From positions 1 through 64,000 of the forward strand of contig NZ_MDEQ02000022.1 in NCBI RefSeq assembly GCF_001883705.2: DNA of 64,000 nt. Reading direction: 5' to 3'. Below the pieces are notes generated by a model. The model saw nothing but the letters and a program-made list of their open reading frames with translations. It did not search any database and had not been told where the DNA came from. Positions 52,794 to 62,117 of the stretch are shown piece after piece; positions within the stretch are counted from its first letter, which is position 1; every line of letters starts with the position of its first letter. A program made the translations under genes and the position numbers. This DNA is from Burkholderia catarinensis. Lineage in GTDB: Bacteria; Pseudomonadota; Gammaproteobacteria; Burkholderiales; Burkholderiaceae.

Positions 52794-53765
52794 ATGAATT
52801 TCGACGCAAACGACGTGGTCAGGCGGCTGGGCGCGCGTCTGAAGATCCGGCATCTCGTGCTGTTGCTGCAGATCCAGCAGCACGGGTCGCTGACGCGCGT
52901 CGCCGAGCACATGGCCAGCAGCCAGCCGGCCGTGACGAACGCGCTGTCCGAGCTGGAGAGCATGTTCGGCACGCCGCTCTTCGAGCGCTCGTCGCGCGGC
53001 ATGCGGCCCACCGCGCTCGGCGCGGTCGTGCTCGAGCGGGCGAAGGCGATGATCAAGGATCTCGACCACCTCGCCCGCGAGATGGAGGCCGTCGCCGCCG
53101 GGCATGCGGCCCACCTGCACATCGGCGTGATTCCGTTCATCTCCGGCCAGATGCTGTCGGCGGCGCTCAAGCGGCTGCAATCGCGCATGGAGCGGCGCCT
53201 GACCGTGACGATCCACGAAGGCACCAGCGATCAGCTCCTGCTGCAACTCAAGGATCACAGCGTCGACATCGTGATCGGGCGCGCGTCGTCGGCGATCGAT
53301 CTGGGCCAGGTTTCCTTCGAGGTGCTGTATCAGCAGCAGCCGCGCATGATCGCGAGCCGGCGTCTTGCCGCGAAGCTGGCCCGCACGCCGCTGGACTGGC
53401 ACAAGCTGCACGCGCTCGACTGGATTCTCGGCGCGCCGCATACGCCGATGCGGGAACAGGTGACCGACCTGTTCCTGTCGGCGGGCATCCCGTCACCCGT
53501 TCCGATCATCGAAAGCTACTCGTCGAAGCTGATCGGCGAAATGATTGCGTCGAGCGACGAGGCCGTATCGATCGTGCCGGCCGATATCGCGGAGGAGCTG
53601 GTGCGGATTGCCGGCGTGGCGATCGTGCCTTACTCGCTGGTCTGGACGCTCCCGCCGATCGCGCTGTTTACCCGCGCCGCCAATTCGCGCTCGCCGGCGC
53701 GGGACCTGCTCGTCGACGCGCTCCGCGAGGTGTGCAAGGAGACGTACGGGGAAGCGCAGCGATAA
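52794..53765 (+). CDS. LysR-family transcriptional regulator (GbpR/PcaQ-like)
   Basis: 323 residues. HTH region: GARLKIRHLVLLLQIQQHGS, LTRVAEHMASSQPAVTNALS. Ligand domain begins LHIGVIPFISGQMLSAALKR. The start RLKIRHL is typical of the galactose-binding-protein/PcaQ group, which regulates uptake and catabolic genes. It diverges from maeB across 135 bp. Confidence 0.92.
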   Translation: MNFDANDVVRRLGARLKIRHLVLLLQIQQHGSLTRVAEHMASSQPAVTNALSELESMFGTPLFERSSRGMRPTALGAVVLERAKAMIKDLDHLAREMEAVAAGHAAHLHIGVIPFISGQMLSAALKRLQSRMERRLTVTIHEGTSDQLLLQLKDHSVDIVIGRASSAIDLGQVSFEVLYQQQPRMIASRRLAAKLARTPLDWHKLHALDWILGAPHTPMREQVTDLFLSAGIPSPVPIIESYSSKLIGEMIASSDEAVSIVPADIAEELVRIAGVAIVPYSLVWTLPPIALFTRAANSRSPARDLLVDALREVCKETYGEAQR

Positions 53766-53854
53766 GGCTTCGGGCGCCGGTCTTGAACGGGCGTTCGCGC
53801 CCGCCGAGAACAATCGATCGTCCCGACCGATACCCTGTTGCCCCTGCGTACAGC

Positions 53855-54532
53855 CTATTTGCCGGCAGTGAGGCGTCGCAGTATTTCCCCGCGCTCGGCG
53901 CTCAGCACATGATCCGAACCCTCACCCCTGTCGTAGCGCCGGGTGGTCCGGTAGGAAAACCGCTTCTCGTACTGGCTGGTGGCGGGATCGAACACCCACG
54001 CGTCGACATCGAAAAAGTGCGCTTCGAAATGACTCTCGCCCTTGCCCCAGACATAATCCGCCCGAACGAACAGCGGATAGGGCGATACTTCCGGCACCTT
54101 CCACATCGCGCGGTCGGCCATCTCCGTTGCGGTGACTTTCGGCATCAGGTTCTCGATCTTGCCGTTCGCGCCATAACGCAATACCGCCACGCGCTCCAGC
54201 ATCCCGCTGCCACCGCCCGAGAACATCCCCGAGAAGAAAACCCAGGAGCCGCCCGACGCAATCGGCAGCCGTTCGGATCGTGGATTCAGTCCGAACTGGT
54301 ACAGCGCCTTCGAGGAATCGGGAAGCGGCGCGGGCGGCATCTCGAAGCACGGTGCATGGTCGGGAAGCACGCAGAGTTTCACGCCGGATAGCGGGAGCCC
54401 GTCGGCATCGTGCTTGCCCTCCGCCTGCATGAAACGCGGGAAAGCAGATTCGCCGGATGCCGCCTGAACACCGGTGAGCCCGACGACGGAAATGCCCAGG
54501 ATGACTCCGAGCGTCTTATAGAACCCGCGCAT
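53855..54532 (-). CDS. Exported protein of unknown function
   Basis: 225 residues with a signal peptide (MRGFYKTLGVILGISVVGL..., cleavage after VQA). The mature part has a Cys pair in VKLCVLPDHAPCFEMPPAPL and mixed beta-type segments such as GGSWVFFSGMFSGGGSGMLE and PYPLFVRADYVWGKGESHFE. No family recognised. Monocistronic, with an intergenic gap on each side. Confidence 0.75.
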   Translation of the reverse strand: MRGFYKTLGVILGISVVGLTGVQAASGESAFPRFMQAEGKHDADGLPLSGVKLCVLPDHAPCFEMPPAPLPDSSKALYQFGLNPRSERLPIASGGSWVFFSGMFSGGGSGMLERVAVLRYGANGKIENLMPKVTATEMADRAMWKVPEVSPYPLFVRADYVWGKGESHFEAHFFDVDAWVFDPATSQYEKRFSYRTTRRYDRGEGSDHVLSAERGEILRRLTAGK

Positions 54533-54665
54533 GCACCTGCCCCCTCTCTCATCCTTTGAATTCCGCAGATTGTCGATGATCTGGCCGGCTTCTGCCGACG
54601 ATCATGATTGATGCGTTTCGCAGGCGCTCATCGCTTGTTTTCCCGTTGGTTGAATACGCGGCGCG

Positions 54666-55040
54666 TCACCCCTGCGCCCGCTGACAAACCACCTCGATAT
54701 TGTGCCCGTCCGGCCCGATGACAAACGCCGCGTAGTAGTTCGCGTGATAACGCGGCCGCAGCCCCGGCGCGCCGTTGTCTTTCCCGCCCGCGTCCAGCGC
54801 CGCGCGATAGAACGCATCGACTTGCTGCCGGCTCTCCGCCGTGAATGCGATGTGAAGATGCGCCGGCTTCTCCGCAGTCTGGAACAGACACAACGAAGGC
54901 TCGCCGGGCCGGCAAAGCTCGACCCCGTACGACGGCTCGCCCTCCCCCACAACCACTACGCCAAGGGGTTCAAGTGCGTTGAGGAAAAACGCTTTGCTGG
55001 CTGCATAGTCGCTGACGCCGAATTTGACGTGGTCAAACAT
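54666..55040 (-). CDS. VOC/glyoxalase superfamily protein
   Basis: 124 residues from the ATG at 55040 (GGGGGA upstream). It shows the paired beta-alpha-beta-beta-beta units of the vicinal-oxygen-chelate fold: MFDHVKFGVSDYAASKAFFL, AHLHIAFTAESRQQVDAFYR and ANYYAAFVIGPDGHNIEVVC. Metal-site candidates are His4, His68 and the Glu near the C-terminus. Such proteins include dioxygenases and fosfomycin-type enzymes; the substrate is unknown. Confidence 0.88.
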   Translation of the reverse strand: MFDHVKFGVSDYAASKAFFLNALEPLGVVVVGEGEPSYGVELCRPGEPSLCLFQTAEKPAHLHIAFTAESRQQVDAFYRAALDAGGKDNGAPGLRPRYHANYYAAFVIGPDGHNIEVVCQRAQG

Positions 55041-55144
55041 GAGTCCCCCTCGGATGGATGGGTCTGCCGACACCCTGATGTGATGTGGAAATCACCGCGA
55101 TGTTGCCACATGCAGCCATCGACGGCACACCCGTTCGCTCACCG

Positions 55145-55282
55145 AAAAAATTGGCCCGCGCCGGAAAGCGCGAGCCAAGCCGAGAACACACAACACCTTG
55201 GGGGGATCAAGGCGAGGCCAGTCTAGCCCGAGTCATCGAAAAGAAGATTTCAGGCCAAATTACAGCGATTACTCGATATGAC
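55145..55282 (+). repeat. Dispersed structured repeat, copy A
   Basis: About 135 bp, matching 63309-63444 along its length. It starts with a hairpin (TTGGCCCGCGC at 55151-55161, GCGCGAGCCAA at 55168-55178, one mismatch), then CGAGAACACACAACACC, GGGGG, GTCTAGCCCGAGTCATCG and ACAGCGATTACTCGATATGAC. In the other copy the hairpin sequence differs but still pairs, which suggests selection on RNA structure. It lies in a gap of about 355 bp upstream of the VOC gene. Confidence 0.6.
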
Positions 55283-55395
55283 AAAGCACCGACCGCCGTC
55301 GTTTGCGCCGGGTAGTGACGCAGCGCTCGCCTGCTTCGCTTTGGGCCAACGGATGGACATCGTCGCGCATTCCGTTTTCGCCTGACCGGGCCGGG

Positions 55396-56310
55396 TCAAC
55401 GCGTACCGGACAGATGCTGCGTGAACCATTTCGCCGCCGCCTGGCTGGTTGCGTCGAAGTGTTCGACATACGGCGTGAAATGCCCGCCCTTGATCTGGAG
55501 CAACCGCTTCGGTTCCAGCGCGTTTTCCCATGCCTTGAGGCAAAGGTCGGTCGGCGTCAGTACATCCTGGTCGGCGACGATCATCAGCAGCGGGGTCGGC
55601 GAGATGCGCTCGACATACTGGCCCGGCTCGTTCTCGCGCGACATCTCGGCACTGCGCAACGTCACTTCATTTCTCCAGCTCGGCGCAAACTGCGCCGCCG
55701 ATTCGGTGAAGAACCGGTACGCATCCGCGCCGGCCATCGCACAGGCGGCCATGGGATCGGCACTGACTGCCGGCAACATGGCCGGCGTGCCGCCCGCGAA
55801 TCGCTGCCGGCGGTCTTCATCGAAGCGCGCCAGCATCGCGGGCACCAGATCGGAACGCGTGCGGCGCAAGCCCGACTGATACCCGCTGATCGTCGGCACC
55901 TGCGACACCACGCATTTGACGCGCCGGTCGATGGCGGCGACTTCGAGCACATGGCCGCCGCTGTAGCTGGTTCCCCAGATACCGATGCGCTCGGCGTCGA
56001 CATCCGGGCGTGTCAGCAGATAGCTGATCGCATCGCGATAGCCGCGCTTCTGTTGCACGGGGTCGATCTCCTGACGCGGATGCCCGTCGCTTGCGCCGAA
56101 GTTCCGGTGATCGTAGAGCAGCACCGCAAAGCCGCTGTCGGCGAACACCTCCGCATAGCGGTCCAGGTACTGTTCCTTCACTGCCGAGTAACCGTGCGCC
56201 ATCACGATGGCAGGATACGTTTCGCTATCGGCGATGCGTTGCGCCGGCTCGTAAAACCAGCCTCGCAGCGTGGCGGATTCGGACGGAAATTCGATGTCGT
56301 ATCGCGTCAT
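55396..56310 (-). CDS. Alpha/beta hydrolase (dienelactone-hydrolase/X-Pro-peptidase-like)
   Basis: 304 residues from the ATG at 56310. Features: YPAIVMAHGYSAVKEQYLDR, LLYDHRNFGASDGHPRQEID, the nucleophile elbow GIWGTSYSGGHVLEVAAIDR, Asp in LLMIVADQDVLTPTDL, and His in IKGGHFTPYVEHFD. The Gly-x-Ser-x-Ser-Gly elbow and DHRNFGAS segment are typical of the DLH/FrsA-like branch and of polyketide thioesterase-like hydrolases. The substrate is unknown. The next gene upstream is an AraC regulator on the same strand, 87 bp away. Confidence 0.9.
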   Translation of the reverse strand: MTRYDIEFPSESATLRGWFYEPAQRIADSETYPAIVMAHGYSAVKEQYLDRYAEVFADSGFAVLLYDHRNFGASDGHPRQEIDPVQQKRGYRDAISYLLTRPDVDAERIGIWGTSYSGGHVLEVAAIDRRVKCVVSQVPTISGYQSGLRRTRSDLVPAMLARFDEDRRQRFAGGTPAMLPAVSADPMAACAMAGADAYRFFTESAAQFAPSWRNEVTLRSAEMSRENEPGQYVERISPTPLLMIVADQDVLTPTDLCLKAWENALEPKRLLQIKGGHFTPYVEHFDATSQAAAKWFTQHLSGTR

Positions 56311-56397
56311 GTCGGCTTGCCTCATTCGGTCGGTGGTATCGATGACCGACACGATAAGCGCACATGCCGCGCCCCGCGTGCTCTGGAAAGACGTTTG

Positions 56398-57264
56398 CTA
56401 CGCGGAATCGGACAGTTTCGCGTAAGCGCTCGGCGTCATGCCGGTGAACCGGCGAAACACGGTCGAGAATGCGCTCGTCGTTTCGTAGCCCAGTTCGGCC
56501 GCGACAGCGATCACGGAGCGCCCCGATGCGAGCAACGGGCGCGCGGCCGAAATCCGGGCCTGCTGTCGCCACTGGCTGAACGACAATCCGGTTTCGGCAT
56601 TGAACAGCCGCGCCAACGTCCTGCTAGACGCACCGACTTCATCGGCCCATGCCGTCAGCGCTCGTTGATCGGCCGGATTCGACAGAATCGCATCGCAGAC
56701 CCGCGCAAGGCGCCGATCCTGGCCGGACGGAAGCGGCAATGGCTGCTCGGGAGACCACTCGATTTCAGCCAGCATGAGCTGGATGACGAGATCGTCGCGT
56801 CCGGCGGGACGGGCATTGATCGGGAGAGACGCCGCGCGCACGATCAGTTCACGCAGCAGCGGCGAAACGTCTACCAGCCTCGGCTGATTCGGGTATGCCG
56901 ACGGGTACGCGCGCGGGTCGACGTACGCGGTCCGCATTTCGAGCTGCCCGTGTGCACGCATCGCATGCGGAAGGTCGGGAGGGACCCAGAGTGCGCGATG
57001 AGGCGGGATCATCCAGAGCGACTGGCGTGCGATGACTTCGGCGATGCCCGTCGTGGTGTAGACGAGTTGCGCGCGCGGATGCCGATGTTCTGCGACGACG
57101 AAGCCGTCGGGAAACGCTTTCGGCATGACTGCCGCGATACCCGGCGCGTTCTGGTAGTCGCGCGGGTCGGTGCTCTTCGGGACAGGTGCGATGCCGGCAC
57201 GCTTCGGGTTGGCTGTCGCGTTGTGCTCGATCGCGCCACCGTGGCCGCGCCCTTCGACCTTCAT
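56398..57264 (-). CDS. AraC-family transcriptional regulator
   Basis: 288 residues from the ATG at 57264 (GAGGAC upstream). The N-terminal cupin-like domain includes FVVAEHRHPRAQLVYTTTGI and MIPPHRALWVPPDLPHAMRA. The C-terminal ~100 residues form the double helix-turn-helix: ALTAWADEVGASSRTLARLF, NAETGLSFSQWRQQARISAA and LGYETTSAFSTVFRRFTGMTPSAYA (the AraC signature). It lies upstream of the alpha/beta hydrolase and may control it. Confidence 0.93.
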   Translation of the reverse strand: MKVEGRGHGGAIEHNATANPKRAGIAPVPKSTDPRDYQNAPGIAAVMPKAFPDGFVVAEHRHPRAQLVYTTTGIAEVIARQSLWMIPPHRALWVPPDLPHAMRAHGQLEMRTAYVDPRAYPSAYPNQPRLVDVSPLLRELIVRAASLPINARPAGRDDLVIQLMLAEIEWSPEQPLPLPSGQDRRLARVCDAILSNPADQRALTAWADEVGASSRTLARLFNAETGLSFSQWRQQARISAARPLLASGRSVIAVAAELGYETTSAFSTVFRRFTGMTPSAYAKLSDSA

Positions 57265-58028
57265 CGCTCGTCCTCTCATTTGTGCGGGATGTGGCCAGGT
57301 CATGCGATCCCGGCGAACCGGACGGATGATACGGGAATGGCTGCTTCGGGGAATTCCGGTCGGCAGAAATGAGTCGATAACGGAAGCTGGTCGCGAATAC
57401 CACGGCGCAAACACGATGCCCTGCGACGAAGTTCCGATATCGGTCATCTACAGTCGTGGGCAATCGCTGTCAAGCAGCCATTCGAACGTCGGCTGTACCT
57501 TGCCAAGGGACACACGCGTGCCAATCATATCCGTCGCGGCACGCCACGCCACGCCACGCCACGCCACGCCACGCACCGTACGCGAAGGCGCGCGAATGTG
57601 GGCCTGTCCGATCGTCTTGGGACACGCGCACCGAGCATCGATCGACGCCGTGACGCTTAACCCGGAGCGCGGCTCAGTCGTCGCTCGCCGCTGCCGATAA
57701 ACTGCCCGTGGCTGCATTAGCGGGGCGACAACTAAATTGACGCGTGCCGAATCATGCGCCTGGCCAACTGTGCGTTACGCCACGAGCAGACAAACGGCAG
57801 CGTGTACCTTAGACTCTTGCCGCAATGACCATCAAGTGGCCGGAGGCTTCGTCAACGAGAGCATCCAGGAAATGCATCCGGCTCAGGGACGACATCGCCT
57901 TTGTCCATCTGATCAGCATCCGAGCGAGCCTCGAAAGGTTGGGCAACTGCACGGAAGCGTTGCTGCGGCAAAGCCGCTCGGCCGTCGCGGTGAAGCCTGT
58001 GAACGATAGAAGTATCTGAGGATGCTGT
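57265..58028. other. Intergenic region, 764 bp, with a tandem repeat
   Basis: No convincing gene. It includes a short pentanucleotide tandem repeat (listed separately) and is of ordinary base composition. The promoters of the AraC and LysR genes must lie at its ends. Confidence 0.5.
57541..57574. repeat. Pentanucleotide tandem repeat (ACGCC), about seven units
   Basis: Six exact ACGCC units and a partial seventh. The unit length is not a multiple of three and copy number may vary by slippage. It lies 276 bp upstream of the AraC start, outside any called gene. Confidence 0.9.
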
Positions 58029-59003
58029 ATGGCGACCAAGCTGTCATTTGAAGTTCTCGAAGTTCTGGATGCAATTGACCGGACCGGTACATTCGCCGAG
58101 GCGGCCGAGTTGTTGCATAGAGTTCCGTCGACGCTCACCTACCTTGTGCAAAAGCTGGAAAGCGACATGGATGTCGAGCTGTTCGATCGCAGCGGCAGAC
58201 GGGCGAGACTCACGGAAGCAGGTCGTGCTGTTGTGGAAGATGGGCGTCGACTTTTAAACGCGGCTCGACACCTGGAGGTCAAAGCAAAAGGTATTCGAGA
58301 CAGTTGGGAATCGGAGCTTCGACTATGCGTCGATGCAATCTTGCCATTCCAGTCCTTGTGGCCGTATGTCCATGCCTTCTACGACCTGGAGATGAAGACC
58401 CAGCTAAGTCTTTCCACCGAGGTGCTCGGGGGCGTGTGGGATGCCCTGATTACGCGACGTGCCGATCTTGCGATAGGGGCGTTCGGCGAGCCGCCGCACG
58501 CCGCCAATATTGCGGCCCGGCCAATCGGAACCCTCCGGCACGTTTTTGTCGTGGCACCGGACCATCCACTCGCCCGAATGCCCGAGCCGTTGGAGAGCGA
58601 AACGATCGCAAGATATCGAGGTGTTGTCATCAGTGACACTTCTCGCGAACTGCAACCGCAATCTGTGGCCACCCGTGACGGACAGCCGCGGATCATCGTG
58701 CCGACGCTCGCGGCTAAACTGCAAGCACTGTGCGAAGGTATCGCTGTCGGGATGCTCCCCGATCTCGTAGCGAAAGAACCGATACACGAAGGCAGGCTGG
58801 TCGCGCGTCGCATTGTGGGTGTGCGCGAATTCACGAATGGCTACCTCGCTTGGCGCGAGGACAAGGTAGGGAACGCTTTGAACTGGTGGATTGCGCAGCT
58901 AGACAGCGCCGATCTGCTTGAACGGCTCCTGACGCCGCGTCAAGAGAGTAAAGGCCAGCCCGGGGCGGCCGCTTGCGCAGTCCGTTACCAAAGCGCGGAG
59001 TAG
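58029..59003 (+). CDS. LysR-family transcriptional regulator
   Basis: 324 residues with GAGGAT before the ATG. HTH: LEVLDAIDRTGTFAEAAELL, HRVPSTLTYLVQKLESDMDV; ligand domain begins LRLCVDAILPFQSLWPYVHA. It lies ~500 bp upstream of, and on the same strand as, the proline dehydrogenase gene, so it may regulate that gene. Sequence composition is less GC-rich than in the centre of the window. Confidence 0.92.
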   Translation: MATKLSFEVLEVLDAIDRTGTFAEAAELLHRVPSTLTYLVQKLESDMDVELFDRSGRRARLTEAGRAVVEDGRRLLNAARHLEVKAKGIRDSWESELRLCVDAILPFQSLWPYVHAFYDLEMKTQLSLSTEVLGGVWDALITRRADLAIGAFGEPPHAANIAARPIGTLRHVFVVAPDHPLARMPEPLESETIARYRGVVISDTSRELQPQSVATRDGQPRIIVPTLAAKLQALCEGIAVGMLPDLVAKEPIHEGRLVARRIVGVREFTNGYLAWREDKVGNALNWWIAQLDSADLLERLLTPRQESKGQPGAAACAVRYQSAE

Positions 59004-59509
59004 CGGCCCATCAGTGCTGCTGTCTGAGGACCTTCGCCGGTGCATGCAGTTGGACATTCGAAGGTCCGCTTGGCACTGAACCTTGCCGTTGAGTTGCCGA
59101 GGCATCCAACGGCTGCAGCGGGTCGACTGCCGCCGACTGCATCATGCAAAGGTCGGCCAATTTGAGACATCCGGCGGGCGCGCACCAATCGTTGACAATC
59201 ACAAGCTCGATACATCGCGCATCGGCTCTTGACCGCCGTTCGTTCGCTCGTGCTACGATCGGCGGTGCCTGACTGACCAAACGCAAGCAGGCGTTGATCA
59301 ACTCGTAGTTGACTGCAAAAAAGCCCCTCGAACAATGTACGCAGCTGCCTGGCCTCCCTCGAAAACGTACTGAACGCCTACGTCGATGCAGTGATTGCAT
59401 CCGCCTTGGCATTCGTCCCGGACCTGTTGTGAATAGCAGTCCGGCGATGTCGCTCGAATCGACTGATCGCATCCAGATTCGTGCGCGTGCATTTTCAAGA
59501 GACCACAAC
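59004..59509. other. Intergenic region, 506 bp
   Basis: No convincing gene; the reading frames here are short. It probably carries the promoter and control region of the proline dehydrogenase gene. Confidence 0.5.
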
Positions 59510-60430
59510 ATGCGTATTTTCAATACGATGGCGGCTCGCGCCATCCCGCTCGTTCCCCGTTCGCTGATCCGCAAGATCTCTCGCCGCTATATTGCCGGCG
59601 AAACGCTCAGCGATGCCTGTACGCGCATTCAAGCGCTCCACGCAGCAGGCTTTCGAACAACCGTCGATGTGCTGGGCGAGACTGCATCGTCAACCGGTCA
59701 GGCGGAATCGATGACTCGCGATTATCTCGATCTCGTCCAGACGCTCGGTGCGAAAAATGAACCCGCCGAACTCTCGATCAAATTGACCGCACTAGGGCTG
59801 CATCTTGACGAAGACGCATGCATCGCGCGAATCTCAACGATTCTGCGAGCGGCAGCAGCCCGCGGAATCAGCTCGTGCATCGACATGGAAGATGTCAGTT
59901 GCACCCAGAAAACTCTCGACGCGTTCCGGAAGCTCGAAGCCGACGGGTATGCAGTCGGAATCGCGCTGCAAGCGTATTTGACGCGCACGAACAATGACAT
60001 CGTTCCACTACAGGCTCGCAAGAGCCGCATGCGTATTTGCAAGGGAATTTATGCAGAGGGAAGCGAGCATCTCGTCGACGGTGCATCAACGGATCGTGCG
60101 GCGATCAATGCGCACTTCGTCCGACATGTTTCGAGCGCAATACTGGCCGGATCATTCGTGGGTATTGCAACCCACGATGCACAATTGATCGACACGCTGA
60201 CCAATTGGCTGCAACGCGAGCGGATTGACATGTCACGGTTCGAGTTCCAGATGCTGCTGGGAGTGTGCGAACCAGTACGTGACGCCCTGCTTGCGCAAGG
60301 ATTCAACGTGCGCGTCTATGTGCCATATGGGCATGACTGGTACGGCTACAGCACTCGGAGAATCAAGGAGAATCCTCGAATCGCCGGATATATCCTGGCG
60401 GCGATGATACGTAACGATCGAGCACGCTAG
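59510..60430 (+). CDS. Proline dehydrogenase (monofunctional)
   Basis: 306 residues from the ATG at 59510. It is the FAD-dependent (beta/alpha)8 domain: SRRYIAGETLSDACTRIQAL, TVDVLGETASS, AELSIKLTALGLHLDEDACI, MRICKGIYAEGSEHL (the Arg/Lys-Gly segment), FVGIATHDAQLI, and the C-terminal signature YGYSTRRIKENPRIAGYILA with the Tyr-x-x-Arg-Arg. It oxidises proline to pyrroline-5-carboxylate. Burkholderia normally uses the bifunctional PutA, so this is an extra enzyme, perhaps with a proline-like substrate. A terminator follows. Confidence 0.92.
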   Translation: MRIFNTMAARAIPLVPRSLIRKISRRYIAGETLSDACTRIQALHAAGFRTTVDVLGETASSTGQAESMTRDYLDLVQTLGAKNEPAELSIKLTALGLHLDEDACIARISTILRAAAARGISSCIDMEDVSCTQKTLDAFRKLEADGYAVGIALQAYLTRTNNDIVPLQARKSRMRICKGIYAEGSEHLVDGASTDRAAINAHFVRHVSSAILAGSFVGIATHDAQLIDTLTNWLQRERIDMSRFEFQMLLGVCEPVRDALLAQGFNVRVYVPYGHDWYGYSTRRIKENPRIAGYILAAMIRNDRAR

Positions 60431-60447
60431 CAAAGCACGATCGGCGG

Positions 60448-60482
60448 AGCGGGACCAACCAGATCGCTGGTCCCGCTTTTAT
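60448..60482 (+). terminator. Rho-independent terminator of proline dehydrogenase
   Basis: A perfect 10-bp stem (AGCGGGACCA at 60448-60457 with TGGTCCCGCT at 60468-60477) is followed by TTTT. The sequence after it (60484-60513) matches the 3' part of the dispersed repeat. Confidence 0.88.
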
Positions 60483-60483
60483 G

Positions 60484-60513
60484 TTTATCGTGGACGACAG
60501 CGAAGCGATTCGC
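60484..60513 (+). repeat. Partial copy of the dispersed repeat (3' end)
   Basis: TTTATCGTGGACGACAGCGA then AGCGATTCGC matches TTCATCGCGGACGACAGCGA then CTCATTCGC of copy B (63411-63439). The hairpin part is absent; the terminator of proline dehydrogenase takes its place. Confidence 0.45.
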
Positions 60514-60611
60514 CCACACCGCGTGTCCGTCAAGCGCAACGGGCGATCTCAAGCAAACCGAATCTCGCCATGTCTCGCACCGATTTGAACCTCGGTCTGC
60601 AACATCAAGCA

Positions 60612-60639
60612 AAAGTCACCGCTCAACGAACGAGCGGTG
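60612..60639 (-). terminator. Terminator of the class V aminotransferase
   Basis: Minus-strand reading: CACCGCTC, a 7-nt loop, GAGCGGTG, then ACTTTT. It is placed 75 bp after the aminotransferase stop, back to back with the proline dehydrogenase terminator. Confidence 0.6.
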
Positions 60640-60713
60640 GCCGCAGGGACAAAAAGTAGCGTGCGCACCTTGTCGGCAGCGATTCCGGTGCGCACATTCT
60701 CCGCTAAATCGGC

Positions 60714-61841
60714 CTAAAGAATCCGATCCAGCGCGTCCGAAAACCGCGCAACCGCACCATCGACATCGTGCAGCTTGTCCAGGCCGAACAACCCGAGGCG
60801 GAACGTCTTGAAGTCTTCCGGCTCATCGCATTGCAGCGGAACACCGGCCGCGATCTGCAAGCCGACATCGGCGAACTTCTTCCCGGACCGCATACCGTCA
60901 TCGTCCGTATAACTGACCACGACACCCGGCGCCTCGAACCCTTCAGCCGCCACGTTCCTGAAACCCTTCTCCGCCAGCAGCGCACGAATACGCGTGCCGA
61001 GTTCAAGCTGCTCCGCTTTCACCTTGTCGAAGCCGTATGCCTCGGTTTCCTTCATCACGTCGCGCAGCGTCGTAAGACTGTCCGTGGGCATCGTCGCGTG
61101 GTACGCGAACCCGCCGCCCTCGTAGGCTTCCATGATCTGCAGCCACTTGCGCAGATCGCACGCGAAGCTGGTGCTGGTCGTCGAATCGATGCGCTCGCGC
61201 GCGAGCGTGCTGAGCATCACCATCGCGCAGCACGGCGACGCGCTCCAGCCTTTTTGCGGCGCGCTGATCAGGATATCGACGCCGCTCGCCTGCATGTCGA
61301 CCCAGACCGTGCCGGACGCGATGCAATCCAGCACGAACATGCCGCCGACCGCACGCACGGCGTCGGCCACCGCGCGCAAGTAGGCATCGGGCAGCATCAT
61401 CCCGGACGCGGTTTCGACATGCGGCGCAAAGACCAGATCGGGCTTGTTTGCCTTGATCGCGGCGACCACTTCCTCGATCGGGGCCGGCGCATAGGCAGCC
61501 TGCCTTCCCGCTTCGACCGGACGCGCCTTCAGCACCGTCGTTTCGAACGGAATGCTGCCCATGTCGAAAATCTGCGACCAGCGGAAACTGAACCAGCCAT
61601 TGCGGATGACGAGGCACTTCTTGTTCGTCGCGAACTGCCGCGCCACGGCTTCCATGCCGAACGTCCCGCTGCCCGGGACGATCACGGCCGACTTCGCGTT
61701 GTAGACTTTTTTCAGCGTGGCGGAAATGTCGCGCATGACGCCCTGAAAGCGCTGCGACATATGGTTGACCGAGCGATCGGTGTACACCACCGAATATTCG
61801 AGGAGCCCCTCGCGGTCAACATCGGGAAGTAAACCTGGCAT
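60714..61841 (-). CDS. Class V aminotransferase (alanine-glyoxylate/serine-pyruvate type)
   Basis: 375 residues with GGAGG five bases before the ATG. Fold type I, class V: AVIVPGSGTFGMEAVARQFA, CLVIRNGWFSFRWSQIFDMG, HVETASGMMLPDAYL, FVLDCIASGTVWVDMQASGV and the PLP lysine in ISAPQKGWSASPCCAMVMLS. It interconverts amino donors such as alanine or serine with glyoxylate or pyruvate; 2-aminoethylphosphonate is another option. Convergent with proline dehydrogenase. Confidence 0.92.
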   Translation of the reverse strand: MPGLLPDVDREGLLEYSVVYTDRSVNHMSQRFQGVMRDISATLKKVYNAKSAVIVPGSGTFGMEAVARQFATNKKCLVIRNGWFSFRWSQIFDMGSIPFETTVLKARPVEAGRQAAYAPAPIEEVVAAIKANKPDLVFAPHVETASGMMLPDAYLRAVADAVRAVGGMFVLDCIASGTVWVDMQASGVDILISAPQKGWSASPCCAMVMLSTLARERIDSTTSTSFACDLRKWLQIMEAYEGGGFAYHATMPTDSLTTLRDVMKETEAYGFDKVKAEQLELGTRIRALLAEKGFRNVAAEGFEAPGVVVSYTDDDGMRSGKKFADVGLQIAAGVPLQCDEPEDFKTFRLGLFGLDKLHDVDGAVARFSDALDRIL

Positions 61842-62117
61842 GCTCGCCTCCGGTGAAAGATGAACGATGGAATCAGGGCGCGCAGCGCCTGCGACTCGAT
61901 ACTGCTCTGCACCAATGCAATGACGTCATTTCCTCGACGAAAGCAGATTCTAACGAACGCCGCCCGCCGCTTGGGGCATATTTTGTCTGCGATCCGGCGC
62001 GGTGTTCGTCAATGCCGGTCCGTGCCGCGCACGTAGCCCTGTTCCGTGTAAGGGTTAACGGCGCTTGCGGCGAGCGCCGCCTAACATGGCGCCTGACCCA
62101 TCACGACGGAGCCATTG

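Noticed and set aside
55303..57372. Plus-strand open frame of 689 codons
   Set aside because: Antisense to the alpha/beta hydrolase and the AraC gene, both clear families.
57541..57574. Possible CRISPR-like repeat
   Set aside because: The unit is 5 bp with no spacers; it is a simple tandem repeat.
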